A stretch of 64,000 nt of DNA, taken from Rhabdophis nuchalis (Eukaryota; Chordata; Lepidosauria; Squamata; Natricidae). The DNA is taken from assembly GCA_039707465.1 (NCBI GenBank), contig CM077643.1, positions 65,536,605 through 65,600,604 on the forward strand, given 5' to 3'. Position numbers and translations under genes: made by a program. Within the stretch, counting starts at the first letter, position 1; the number at the start of each line of letters is the position of its first letter. Below the pieces are notes generated by a model. That model saw only the letters and a list, made by a program, of their open reading frames with translations, searched no databases and was not told the origin of the DNA. Below, piece by piece: positions 44,203 to 55,799 of the stretch.

Positions 44203-45350
44203 CACTACTGATACCACATGAGTAACTGGCTTCCCTGTAGTATTTGTACTATACATTCAAAAGAGGAACATACAATTACTTCTGACGGTGAATATTTTAC
44301 TCTGTATTTAAATGCCTCTGGAGAAGCTGGTGTCATTTCAGCAGCATCAGCAGAGAGATATCCAAAATGTGAGCACTTTGGATTCATGATAGCTGAATAA
44401 GACCTAAGTGGAATATGAAACCAACAATTAACCATAGTTTCCAATTTTATTCAACACATTACAAATGATGGTCATTCTGGATTCTAACACGAAAAGTGCC
44501 AATTAGATTCAAAGAACCATGCCAAGAAGGGGCCAAGAGGGTAGTATATATGTTTATTAATGTGACCTTCAACACCTTAATGTGTTCTTCAAAGAAGTCT
44601 CCACTAGTATCAATGACAGCATTTGTAGAAATGCAAATAACAGCTCTGGAGAGTAGATCTGCAGCTACTCTAACAAAGAAAGATTGCTTGTGTTTTACTA
44701 TAAGCTGTCATTTACCTATGTGCACATTTTTATGTGCACAACAACTCCATTAATGTAATAGCATTTTAACCATAATTGCATTTCATTCAAGAGCCTATTT
44801 GCAATTAATGCCAGGTTTAGTTTGACCCTAGAATTTCTGTCTCTAGATTGAATTCTGTCAGTGGTTTTCAAGCAACCTAACATCTAACATTCACAGTGCT
44901 GTACTCACATCAAGTCATCAGCTAACGTGAAGTAGCCACATAAAATATTTGAGTCACATTTTTGGCACAAAGGCCCAAATTTCATGCTTCAAGCATTTTT
45001 TAGTTAAACATTGAGTTTCTCTAAGTGGATCCAAGTACACTTTAGCAGCTGAGAGATGGTAAAGGCAGGTACAAAATGATGCCTGAGGAGATGGAGTTAA
45101 CTTTCAATTAGATTGAATGATGCATATATGTTAGAAGGGTAAGTTATATCTTTTGTAGAAATAAAATTAAAGTAAATGCAACTCAGTGCTCTATTCACAA
45201 ATTGTGGTCAACCTTTTGCCTTCTTGCCTATACAATTATGAATATACAGGGAAGTCTGTGCTCTATATAGAAGAGGGTAATGTGTTGAAATAGATGGTTC
45301 CATGCCACTGGAGTTGGAAGATGGAGGGACCTTTGGAAAAAAAAAATCCC
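44203..45350. other. Intergenic DNA, nothing recognised
   Basis: No credible ORF or classified repeat. Confidence 0.35.
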
Positions 45351-45382
<32 letters not shown>

Positions 45383-47652
45383 TTTAATTTGTTGACCGCT
45401 CCCTCTCCCCAAAGGGACTCGGAGCGGTGCACAGGGCAAATAAAACAATAAATACACATACACATAATAAAAACAAATTAAATATATCCCTGCGCTAAAA
45501 ATTACCAATTAAAATACTAAAATCCCTATCTAAAATTATTGACAATCCCATAGACGAGAGACTACCCTAGGCCGGCCAAGCAGAACAGATATGTTTTTAA
45601 TTTTAGACGGAAGGAGCGGAGGTCCGTAGTTGTTCTAATGTCGGGGGGAAGGTCGTTCCAGAGGGCTGGGCCCGCCACAGAGAGAGCCCTTCCCCTGGGC
45701 GTCGCCCGCTGACAAAGTCTAGTGGACGGCACCCGGAGAAGTCCCTCTCTGTGCGAGCGAATTGGCCGTGTGGATGTATGAGGCAGGATCCGATCCTGCA
45801 AATAGCTAGGTCCCGAGCCATGGAGCGCTTTAAAGATGATAACTAAAACCTTGAAGCGCACCCGGAAGATGACAGGCAGCCAGTGCAGCTCGCGCAAGAG
45901 AGGTGTTACATGGGTAAATCTTAAGGTTCCCATAATTGCTCACGCGGCTGCATTCTGGACTAGCTGAAGTCTCCGAGTGCACCTCAGGGGGAGCCCCATG
46001 TAGAGAGAGTTACAATAGTCCAGTCGGGATGTCACGAGAGCATGAGTGACTGTGCGAAGGGCATCCCGATCCAATAGGGGGCGCAACTGGCGAACCAGGC
46101 GAACCTGGTAGAATGCCCTCCTGGCCACGGCTGTCACTTGATCTTCCATGGACAGCCGGGCATCCAGGAGGACACCCAAGTTGCGCACCCCATCCACTGG
46201 GGCAAGATGTTCGCCCCCAATGGCCAGCGATGGAATCAGCTGGTTGAATCGGGCAGCCGGAAACCACAGCCACTCGGTCTTGGTCGGGTTGAGCTTGAGT
46301 CCGTTTCTTCCCATCCAGACCCGTACGGCTTCCAGGCACTGGCACATCACCGCTACGGCATTGTTGGGGTGGTTTGGGGTAGATATATACAGCTGAGTGT
46401 CATCAGCGTAGAGATGGTACTCTACCCCAAAACCACGGATGATCTCACCCAGCGGCTTCATATATGTGTTAAACAGGAGAGGCGAGTGGACCGACCCCTG
46501 AGGCACCCCACATGTGAGGGGTCTCGAGGTCGACCTCTGCTCTCCTGTCAACACAAATTGCGATCGGCCAGAGAGGTAGGAGGAGAACCACCGTAAAACG
46601 GTGCCTCCCACCCCCAACCCCCCCAGCCGATGCAATAGGATACCATGGTCGATGGTATCAAAAGCCGCCGAGAGGTCTAATAGGACCAGGATGGAGGAAC
46701 AGCCCCCATCTCTGGCCCTCCAGAGATCATCAACCAACGCGACCAATGCCGTCTCGGTGCTATGCCCGGGCCGAAAGCTGGACTGGCGCGGGTCTAGATA
46801 ATTAACTTCCTCCAGGTGACGGGGAAACTGTTGTGCCACCACACTCTCAACAACCTTCGCCAAAAAGGGAAGGTTGGAGACTGGACGATAGTTGTTTAAT
46901 AGAGCTGGATCCAAAGAGGGCTTCTTAAGGAGGGGCCTCACCATAGCCTCTTTTAGGGAAGCAGGCAAGGAACCCTCACTTAAGGAACCATTGACAACCT
47001 CTTGGAGCCAGCCTCGTGTCACCTCCCAGGATGCCAGTACAAGCCAGGAGGGACACGGGTCCAATAAACATGTGGTGGCTCCCAGTCGCCCACGTAACCT
47101 GTCCATATCCTCGGAAGTAACGGAGTCAAACTCCTCCCAAACAAGATCTGTCTCGTGGCATCCCACTGGGCCATCAATGGGGGCTAGCTCATTCTGTATC
47201 CGAGCGATTTTCTCCTGCAGAAAAATCACAAATTCCTCTGCTCTACCCTGTAGCGGGGCTTCCCGCACCCTCTGTTGAAGGAGGGAGCGGGTCACCCTAA
47301 ACAGGGCGGCAGGGCGGTTTTCTGCGGATGCTATGAGAGTGGCACAATGATGACGTTTGGCCACTCTCAGCGCCACAATGTAAGTCCGTAAATGGGCTCT
47401 TACCTGTGTCCGGTCAGATTCAAATCGAGTAGACCTCCATCTTCTCTCTAGGCATCTCTTGTGGCGTTTCATCACCCTTAGCTCCTCGGTAAACCAAGGA
47501 GCCAGGGTAGCTCGCCGCCGCAAGAGAGGCCGCAAGGGCGCGACCCGATCCAAGGCTCCCGTGGTCGCAGTATTCCATGCGGCCACGAGGTCCTCCATCG
47601 GGGCGCGGGTCAGGGGTACAGGAAGTGGCCCAAGCGCCGCCTGGAACCCATC
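45351..47652 (-). mobile_element. 5'-truncated L2 LINE with one in-frame stop
   Basis: 2.3 kb with an (AATC)n run at its 3' end (45351-45380). The body is collinear with the L2 at 29818-33415 up to TGGAACCCATCA, where it is cut off. It lacks the endonuclease but has the whole reverse transcriptase and C-terminal region. Its terminal hairpin has the ACCGCTCC/GGAGCGGT variant. Confidence 0.9.
45562..47598 (-). pseudogene. L2 reverse transcriptase, one nonsense codon
   Basis: The frame runs from the internal Met at 47598 to 45562, about 679 codons, broken only by a TGA at 45942-45940. RT motifs in order: [14 protein letters not shown] (residue 235), [14 protein letters not shown] (306), [15 protein letters not shown] (363) and YADDTQ (397). 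After the stop come HVTPLLRELHWLPV and the conserved LWNDLPPDI end. The other copies have Arg or its CGA/CGT-type codon at this place, so the stop looks like a CpG decay of CGA to TGA. No endonuclease remains, so the copy could not act alone. Confidence 0.88.
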
Positions 47653-48489
47653 ACCTTTTATCTTAAATTGAATAAATAAATAATGAATTAATCAGGAAGC
47701 TTTAGCTGTGCTATTTAAAATTTATCCGCATACTCAAAGAGGGGGAACAATCAAAATGTAAATGTTGACCTAAAATGGAATATGTGATGAATATGAACAT
47801 GCCATTTCTTCTTATTTCATTCATGATTTTGTTCTACTACAGAGCCGATCTCAGTTGATCAAAGGCATTAGCCAGGCCCACTGTATTCAGAGAACACTTC
47901 CACATGGACCCATCCATATCCTATTAACTCCAAAGCAGTTTTAAGTAGACCTTTCAATCATTTTCACTCCCACCAACTCTGGAACACTCTGGCTTCTAAT
48001 AAGCTCAATAATCAGGATGGCAGAAGAAATTAGATGTGCTTCTCTCTTAATGATTACTCATTCAATGACCATTGACTTTACCACTGCACTGAATGAATAG
48101 TACTTATAACCGCTCTTCAAAGTGTTGATTGACACAGCATCTCTGCAGTCATTTGATTGCCATTTGCAACCTTCTTTAATAGGCTTCCTATAGAAATATA
48201 TAACAAGGAAGCTGGTAGGATATTGCAAATTTGACCATGTGACATTGTTAGCTGAACACAAGAATGATGTAGAATAATCCAACCAGAGTTCAGTTCTTTA
48301 TTTGCTTACATGCAACAGATAGCATCTTGCCAGGCTAAACCCTTAGAATTCTCTCCCTAATGGATAGACCTTGGAGAATTCTATGAATTAGCTATTCTAA
48401 CTCTCTTGCTCTGTCTCCTATCCAGCTCCAGGCTGTGCTGCCTCTTGTCCCACCTCCACCTTTCTCGAATGTGATCTGTTGCTTTACTG
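47653..48489. other. Intergenic DNA, nothing recognised
   Basis: No credible gene or classified repeat. Confidence 0.35.
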
Positions 48490-48826
48490 CAGTGCTTCTC
48501 AATTATTTTCTGTCATGCCCCCCCTAGGAAGAAGAAAACATTTCGCGGCCCCCGCGCGACTGTAAATAGTATCATTTGTCTATAAAATTGTTATAAGTAC
48601 ACCTCTGCATAACACTGTATCCTTATTAACGTATAAGAGAATAAAAAAAGAAAGAAATGTGGATCAATTTACAACAAAGAATAGCTTTATTAACTGTAGC
48701 AGAAAAGATTTAAAGTGCATTAGAAATTTAAAAAAAATTAAATCCTTTGCCGAGGTCAAACGCGCCCCCCCTTTACGGAGCCTCGCCCCCCCCTGGGGGG
48801 CCCGCCCCACTATTTGAGAAGCACTG
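48490..48826. mobile_element. hAT-type MITE with perfect 8-bp duplication
   Basis: Left end CAGTGCTTCTCAAT and right end TATTTGAGAAGCACTG. Flanks CTTTACTG at 48482-48489 and 48827-48834. The ends are G/C-rich with CpGs and C runs; the middle is AT-rich. 337 bases. Confidence 0.92.
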
Positions 48827-48941
48827 CTTTACTGTAATCCATCATGCCAACTCCCCTTCCATACGCATCATCTCTCACAGATATTGTCACTTAGTAATAG
48901 CATGGGATTTTCTTAACAATACCAACTGGAAAGCACTGGAA

Positions 48942-49047
48942 CTGCCATTGTTAAGTAATGTGGTCATATGATATTGCACATTATAACTGTGTCACTTAGT
49001 GACAGAAATTCCAGTCTGGATTGTCACTGTTAACTGAGGACCATCTG
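48942..49047. mobile_element. Fragment of the GTAGTCCTCGAC MITE family
   Basis: GTTAAGTAATGTGGTCATAT, ACTGTGTCACTTAGTGACAG and a terminal GAGGACCATCTGTA resemble the right part of the elements at 18081 and 42633. Decayed and truncated. Confidence 0.45.
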
Positions 49048-49487
49048 TAGTGGAAAAGGAACTTGAGATAGATAAGAATTCCTAAGAAAAAATATATTTC
49101 TTAGATAGATCAAAATTTTCCAAAAAGTAATTAGGATAGGTGCTAAATAAGGAACACAACAGAAAGGCGCAGTTTGCGAATCCCTGTTCCACAATCTCCT
49201 GAAAATAATGAATGGAACCCATTAATTATTTCCACCATGAAAAGGCACAAGATGAATCAGTTCTATTTGAAATAGGAGATCTTAAAGGTTGCTAAGTGCC
49301 AAGCCATATATGGCACTATAAGTTAAAATTTTAAATTACACTTTAAATGACATCAAGCAATCTGTCAATTATTGATGGGCCCATAGATTATCACTTGGTG
49401 ATGATGATTCATGTTCAAGAATAAACCATTTCATTCTGAGCCAACTGCAGTCTCCTGGTTCATTCCACAGTCAATCCCATGGAGACC

Positions 49488-52008
49488 AATTACAATACAA
49501 TACAATACAATAGCAGAGTTGGAAGGGACCTTGTAGGTCTTCTAGTCCAACCCCCTGCATGGGCAGGAACCTTATACCATTTCAGACAAATGGCTGTCTA
49601 ACATCTTTTTAAAGACTTCCAGGGTTGGGGCATTCACAACTGCTGGAGGCAAGCTGTTCCAGAGGTTAATTGTTCTTACTGTTAGGAAATTTCTCCTTAG
49701 TTCTAAGTTGCTTCTCTCCTTGGTTAGTTTCCACCCATTGCTCCTTGTCCTGCCCCCAGGTGCCTTGGAGAAAAGTTTGACTCCCTCTTCTTTGTGGCAC
49801 CCTCTGAGATATCGGAACACTGCTATCGTGTCTCCCCTGGTCCTTCTCTTCATCAAACTAGACATACCCAGCTCCTGCAGCCGTTCTTCATATGTCTTAG
49901 TCTCCAGTCCTCTAATCATCTTGGTTGCTCTTCTTTGCACTCTTTCCAGAGTCTCCACGTCTTTTCTACATTGTGGCGACCAAAACTGTATGCAGTATTC
50001 CAAGTGTGGCCTTACCAAGGCACTATACAGTGGCATTAACACTTCACGCGATCTAGATTCTATCCCTCTGTTGATGCAGCCTAGAACTGTGTTGGCTTTT
50101 TTGGCAGCTGCTGCACACTGCTGGCTCATATTTAAATGGTTGTCCACTAGGATTCCGAGATCCCTCTCACAGTTGCTACTATTGAGCAAGGTACCACCTA
50201 TACTGTACTTGTGCATTTGGTTTTTCTTGCCTATATGTAGGACCTTACTTTTTTCACAATTGAATTTCATTTTATTAGACAGTGCCCAATGTTCAAGTTT
50301 GTCTAGATCCTTCTGTATCTTAAGCCTATCTTCTGGAGTGTTGGCTATTCCTGCCAGCTTGGTGTCGTCTGCGAATTTGATGAGTTCCCCATTTATCCCC
50401 TCATCCAAATCGTTGATGAAGATGTTAAAGAGTACTGGGCCTAAAACAGAGCCTTGGGGGACTCCACTGCATACTTCCTTCCATGTAGATGCAGTTCCAT
50501 TGAGGACTACACGTTGAGTGCGGTTGGTCAGCCAGTTACGAATCCATTTGGTGGTGCTGCTGTCTAACCCACAATTTTCTACTTTATCTAATAGTAGGTT
50601 ATGGTCTACTTTATCAAATGCCTTACTGAAGTCCAGGTAAATTATATCAACAGCATTCCTCTGGTCCACTGATTTTGTTACTTTGTCAAAGAATGCAATT
50701 AGATTCGTCTGGCATGATCTGTTTTTGACAAACCCATGTTGGCTTTTGGCTATTACTTTGTTTGCTTCTAGGTGTTCACTTATTTGTTGTTTAATTATCT
50801 TTTCCAGAATCTTTCCTGGTATTGAGGTCAGGCTGATGGGTCTATAGTTTCCTGGATCTGTTTTTTTTCCTTTTTTGAAGATGGGAACCACATCTGCTCT
50901 TTTCCAGTCTTCTGGCAGTTCCCCGGTGCTCCAGGATCTCTGAAAGATATAGTTCAGTGGTTCTGAGATCTCGTCTGCCAGTTCCTTCAGAACCCTGGGG
51001 TGTAATCCATCCGGTCCTGGTGATTTGAACTCGTCCAGGGCAGACAGGTGCTCACTTACCATTTTCTTCCCTATTTCAACTTGTGTTCCTAATCTGATAT
51101 TTGTGGTGCTGTTTTTTATTGATTGGACTGTTTTATCCCTTTGTGTAAAGACAAATGCAAAAAAAGAGTTAAATAGTTCTGCTTTCTCCCTGTTGCTTAT
51201 CATCTTCTTGCCATTTTCTCCCAGCAGTGGACCAATTGTTTCCTTAACTTTTTTCTTATTTTTAACATGTTGGAAGAAGCTTTTTTTGTTATTTTTTACT
51301 TTTTTGGCAAGCCTTTCTTCATTGTGAGCCTTAGCTTTCCTCACTTCATCTTTACAGGCTCGGGCTATTTGCTGATATTTTGCCTTGGTTATGTCCCCCT
51401 TTTTCCACTTTTTATATTTATCCTTTTTGTCTTTCAATTTGTCAGAGAGTTCTTTATGCAGCCATGCTGGCTTCTTTTGGGAACTGTTATTTTTCTTCTT
51501 CATTGGTATTGCGCTGGACTGGGCTTTTATAATCTCATTTTTCAAAATTTCCGAAGCTTCTTGAGTTGTTTTCCCCTTGAGGATTCTCATCCATGGAATC
51601 CTTCCCAAGCTCTCTCTGAGTTTATTGAAATTAGCTCTCTTGAAGTCTAAGACTCTAGTTTGACTTTGTTCAACTACTTTTGTTTGCATAATGTTGAATT
51701 CCAGTATTTCATGATCACTTGCCCCCAAAGTTCCTGTAGCTTCTACACCTTCTATCATTTCCTCTCTGTTAGTGAGAATTAAGTCCAATATTGCTGATCC
51801 CCTTGTTCCCTTCTCTACCTTTTGGGAAACAAAGTTGTCTGCTAGATTTGTTAGGAACCTGTTGGATCTTCCACTTGGTGCAGAGTTTGTTTCCCAATTG
51901 ATGTCAGGGTAGTTAAAATCTCCCATTACTATTGCAGTGTGCTTCCTACATACCTTAGTTAGCTGGTTAGCAAAAAGTACATCCACTTCCTCTGCTTGGT
52001 TGGGTTAT
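49488..52008 (-). mobile_element. 5'-truncated CR1 LINE, coding-intact
   Basis: The 3' end is at 49491 with an (ACAAT)n tail, then AGCAGAGTTGGAAGGGACC. The 5' end stops inside the endonuclease domain near 52008, where a short tandem repeat begins. It is collinear with the shorter CR1 pieces at 6675 and 27860. The unbroken ORF shows it inserted recently. Snake CR1 elements are known to end in microsatellite-like tails. Confidence 0.93.
49572..51986 (-). CDS. CR1 endonuclease (partial) and reverse transcriptase ORF
   Basis: 804 codons without a stop. Residues 18-100 are the C-terminal part of the endonuclease (VMGDFNYPDINWE, GASDHEILEFN). A basic linker follows to about 260. The RT spans about 320-620 with SPGPDGLHP (322), GNYRPISLTS (379), LDFSKAFDKVDH (451), [15 protein letters not shown] (507) and the catalytic FADD (538-541). 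The C-terminal region ends NLWNSLPPAVVNAP...LDSHLSEMV. The Met at 51986 is internal; the real ORF2 start was lost with the 5' truncation. It is a retrotransposon protein, not a host gene. Confidence 0.92.
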   Translation of the reverse strand: MDVLFANQLTKVCRKHTAIVMGDFNYPDINWETNSAPSGRSNRFLTNLADNFVSQKVEKGTRGSAILDLILTNREEMIEGVEATGTLGASDHEILEFNIMQTKVVEQSQTRVLDFKRANFNKLRESLGRIPWMRILKGKTTQEASEILKNEIIKAQSSAIPMKKKNNSSQKKPAWLHKELSDKLKDKKDKYKKWKKGDITKAKYQQIARACKDEVRKAKAHNEERLAKKVKNNKKSFFQHVKNKKKVKETIGPLLGENGKKMISNREKAELFNSFFAFVFTQRDKTVQSIKNSTTNIRLGTQVEIGKKMVSEHLSALDEFKSPGPDGLHPRVLKELADEISEPLNYIFQRSWSTGELPEDWKRADVVPIFKKGKKTDPGNYRPISLTSIPGKILEKIIKQQISEHLEANKVIAKSQHGFVKNRSCQTNLIAFFDKVTKSVDQRNAVDIIYLDFSKAFDKVDHNLLLDKVENCGLDSSTTKWIRNWLTNRTQRVVLNGTASTWKEVCSGVPQGSVLGPVLFNIFINDLDEGINGELIKFADDTKLAGIANTPEDRLKIQKDLDKLEHWALSNKMKFNCEKSKVLHIGKKNQMHKYSIGGTLLNSSNCERDLGILVDNHLNMSQQCAAAAKKANTVLGCINRGIESRSREVLMPLYSALVRPHLEYCIQFWSPQCRKDVETLERVQRRATKMIRGLETKTYEERLQELGMSSLMKRRTRGDTIAVFRYLRGCHKEEGVKLFSKAPGGRTRSNGWKLTKERSNLELRRNFLTVRTINLWNSLPPAVVNAPTLEVFKKMLDSHLSEMV

Positions 52009-52009
52009 T

Positions 52010-52110
52010 ATATGAGTGTAAGGTATGAGTAAGGTATGAGTGTAAGGTATGAGTATTATATGAGTGTAAGGTATGAGTGTAATTATATGAGTGTAAGGTA
52101 TGAGGTACAG
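52010..52110. repeat. Short tandem repeat at the CR1 5' junction
   Basis: About seven irregular copies of GTGTAAGGTATGA interspersed with TTATATGA, directly abutting the truncated 5' end of the CR1. Confidence 0.85.
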
Positions 52111-54535
52111 TCACCAAGGCTTTCTACTCCAGTATACTTGTATAATTCACAGAACTGGGAATCCTTTGAGTTACTTCAGACTTTGAGTCCATGCCTAGCA
52201 GAAACCTATCTAGGGCATGACTTTAAATTACATATCAACTTGTTTATAATCTACAAATAACAATTATAGTTTACAAACTATGATCCACAAAATAAACCTG
52301 TGCCATCTGCAGCTTCTCAACATCTTCAGTCATATGTAGATGAATGCTGTCATCATAATTAGCTAAGCAATTTCTCTAAGATGCAAACCATTCACTGAAG
52401 TCCAACAAATCTGAAAAAATGGCAATGAACATTTGAAATTTTACAATAAGAAATTTTGTTTAATTACTTTATAAATTATGATATTGTCTTCCTGCCCCTT
52501 GAGAGTAGATAGTGGTGTAATTAAGGTGGAAGATTAGGGAGCGGAGCTCAGATAACGTCTGAATGTCAAGAAAATTAACCTAATGGGGCCTTCTTGCTTT
52601 GGCCTTCTTCCTATGGCAGTGAGTGAAAAGTGAAGAAGTATTTTGGCCTTTGAGATGCCACAAATCTCCTTACTCTTTGCTGTAAGTGACTTATACCGGG
52701 TCTAAATTGTTTATCAAAAGATTTACAATGTTTGTGAGAAATTCTGACAGTGTAAAACAAGAGAAACCAAATAATAATGCAAATGATAAGAGGCTGACTA
52801 TTTCATTCTTTCCTTTGGCTGAGATGAAATACTATACATACATACATACATACATACATACATACATACATACATACATGCATACATACATACATACATA
52901 CATAGTTCTAATGAAAAAATAAATAAACCTTTACTTTTGATATGTTATTTGATCTTTTTACAAATCAAATTTATAGTCTTGAATCAGCGCTGCTGGCTTC
53001 CATGCAGCTCAGTCTCAGATAGCTCTGCATAGATCACAGTCATGCTGATTTTAATAAATTGGCTGAAAGACCAAATACAGCTGTTCTTTGATGCATGCTG
53101 TTTTGGCATACTCGTACAATGACCTCTTGCATTTCACAATGTTACCATTACACTGCCTCTAGAGCTTCCTTACTGTAGTACAAAGTAGTTTTTTCATTTA
53201 AATTTTTTTTTGAACATACATCTGTAGTCTTGATTACACTGTTATAAGATTGGATTATTTTTTAAATAAAATATCAAAAGTACCATTGTTTTATGGGTAA
53301 CTCTTACCCTTTCCTGTACTTGAAATGTTGATTTACAAATAAGTTATATTAAAATCCAGCTAATTGTCTTTCCTGAAGATAATTTATACAGAAATGCATA
53401 GACCTCATACTTTACATCTCCTGCTCTGCTGTCCTTTTCTTTCTGCAATCCAAAGGTCCATTAGCTTGAATCTTCAGCAAACATTACTTTGTTATATTAA
53501 AGGTCTGAGTTTAATTTAATCACAAAAACGGAATAGGGCTCCATACAAAAATCCACCAAGACTGTGCATTATAACAGTATAATTTACTAAGATGTCATTT
53601 TGCTGATGATATTGTCAAATGATTTAGAAATTCTAGCCAACGTATTGTAATGGCAAGATCTATCAGATCTGTTTGTTTGCTGTTAAACTAATCTAATCAG
53701 ATACTTTATTAAAACATTTTTTAAAATGCTAGAAAAAGTCAATAGGGAAGGAAAGAAGAAAGAAAAACAAGAATGTGCAATTAAGATAGGATTGTTTTCT
53801 ATTCTTGCATCATAAAAAAATCCAAATCAATTTCAGTTTACTATAAAAGATTTCTGATTATAAATTCCAAAAGAAGGCACTGTCTAATGTTTTGTTGTTA
53901 TAGTTCAGTAGTCTTTCAAATTTGGAAGATAGCATTTAGAGATGTTAAGAGTCCCCTTTTTTTCTTATTTTTACAAAAGCCCACAGAAATAGAGCCTTTT
54001 CTGAGTCTAGTGCCCAAAACTGCTAGTAAACTACAATTTATCATGATAACTATGAGTCACCAAAAAGCTTATGTACATATTACCTTCTCTCTTTCGCTGA
54101 TATACTTTCAAGGAATTTAGCAAAAAAAAAAAGTCCATTTTTGAAAGAAAATAGCTTCAAAGCCTAATGCTAAAAATTGACTTGTCTCAAAGAAACTATT
54201 TTTAAGAATAGTTAAACTCATTAGGTTTCGATAAAACAATTAGCAAGCTAAATATGTATGCGCTACATATCTATCCCCATCTTTTCTCTAGAACTTCATG
54301 GCAGTTTATACATCACTCCATCTATTTTTTTCTACAATGCCAACCTTGGGAAATAAATTGAGCTGAGTTAGAATAACTGGTCCATCGCACAAGGACTATG
54401 ACTGATGGTGGACTTGAACTTGGGTCCTAATCCAATATCTTAATCAATACACCATTTTAGCTGGAAAAAATATCCTCTCTCCAGCTGCACTGAGGAAGGG
54501 GAAAAGGAGATGTAGTATTATGATTGACCGCATAA
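52111..54535. other. AT-rich intergenic DNA
   Basis: Apart from the (CATA)n tract, I recognise no gene or repeat class here. Confidence 0.35.
52835..52904. repeat. (CATA)n microsatellite
   Basis: About 17 near-perfect tetranucleotide units with one CATG variant. Confidence 0.93.
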
Positions 54536-55375
54536 TCAGCTAGATGTTTAGACTGAATTTGGCATTTTTATCCACCAATTGACTCCTCAAAAACCTGGGA
54601 TAGGCAGATGTTGTTTGAGGGTGTTAAAGTTATTGTTGCAGGATGTACGCTATTCCAAGCCTTTTACAATTGACTGATGGTGATTTTGTTAATGTTGATG
54701 GTGTTCAAATGATGCTCCAGATATTTGGGGATTTCATCCAAGACACCTATCACTATTGATATTATCTTTGCTTTCTTATGCTGGTCATTCTACTTCTATT
54801 CACAAGTCTTATATTTTGCAATTTTCTCCAGTTGTTATTGTCCTTGTTATGGTTTGTTGCACAGCCAGCCAGATGTTTCGACTGGGCTTGGACTGGGCTT
54901 GAAAATTTTATTCACCTATTGAATCTTTCCCAAGGACTTGGAATAGGCAGATGTTGAAGCTTAATAGTGTTAAAGGTATTGTTGCAGATTGTAAGTTGTT
55001 CTGAGTAAAGCTGCCTTTTGCAACTGACTGATGGTGAGTTTACAATGCTGATGGTGTTCAAGTGGTACTCTAGTTATTTGGGAATTGCACCCAAGGTGCC
55101 TACTACTATTGGAAGTACCTTTGCTTAATGTTATTTAATTGGTACTACCAACATTTAATTATATTAAAGGCATTGTTGCAGGATGTAAAATGTTCCAAGA
55201 AAAGCTCTCATTTGCAATTGACTGATAGTATTTTGTCAATGCCAATGGTGTTCAAGTGGTGTTCCATTTGCTTGGGATTGCACCCAAAGTGCCTATTATT
55301 ATTGGCACTATCTTTGCTTTCTTTAACCACAATCGTTCTATTTCTATTTGCAGGTCTGTGATTTTATTCTTCTAA
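54536..55375 (-). mobile_element. Three diverged copies of an R4/Dong-like LINE segment
   Basis: Similar blocks recur in direct orientation, marked by TTAAAG(T/G)(T/C)ATTGTTGCAG at about 54626, 54970 and 55163, each followed by ATTGACTGATGGT-type and GGTGTTCAA sequences. Minus-strand translation of single blocks gives HHLNTINIDKITISQL and LQIEIERLWLKKAKIVPIII, then GTLGAIP. I associate these with the C-terminal region of R4/Dong-type non-LTR elements. Stops and frameshifts interrupt all three. The family name is from memory and tentative; the triplication is seen directly. Confidence 0.5.
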
Positions 55376-55494
55376 TAATTAAAAATTAATCATCATTTTT
55401 ATCACAGTAAGTTTTATTTTAAGTTTTATTTTGGTGTAATGTTTGAATTGTATCAGGTTTCCTGTATGTATGTCATAAGGAATGTATGTATTTT

Positions 55495-55775
55495 GGTCAT
55501 AAGTCATTGCGGTTGTAAGTCAAGTCATCATGTGACCAAATTAAATTTTACAACTGTTTTTACAATGGTTGTTAAGTGAATCACCATGGTCATTAAGCAA
55601 GTTACTACAGTCATTAAGCAAATTATGTGGTTGTAAGTTTAAATCCAGTTTATTCAATGGATGTTTTTTTCTGGAAAATAGCAAAAAAGTTGCAAAACAT
55701 GTCAATGTGACTGCGAAATGCTGCAATCGTTCATAAATGCAAACCAGCTGCCAAATGCCCAATGTGGACCTTTAA
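55495..55775. mobile_element. Possible decayed MITE with GGTTGTAAGT motifs
   Basis: GGTCATAAGTCATTGCGGTT, GTTAAGTGAATCACCATGGT and CATGTGACC resemble the interior of the GTAGTCCTCGAC family in reverse orientation, but the termini are not clear. Confidence 0.4.
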
Positions 55776-55799
55776 GCAGCATCCTTCACAAAACAGTTA

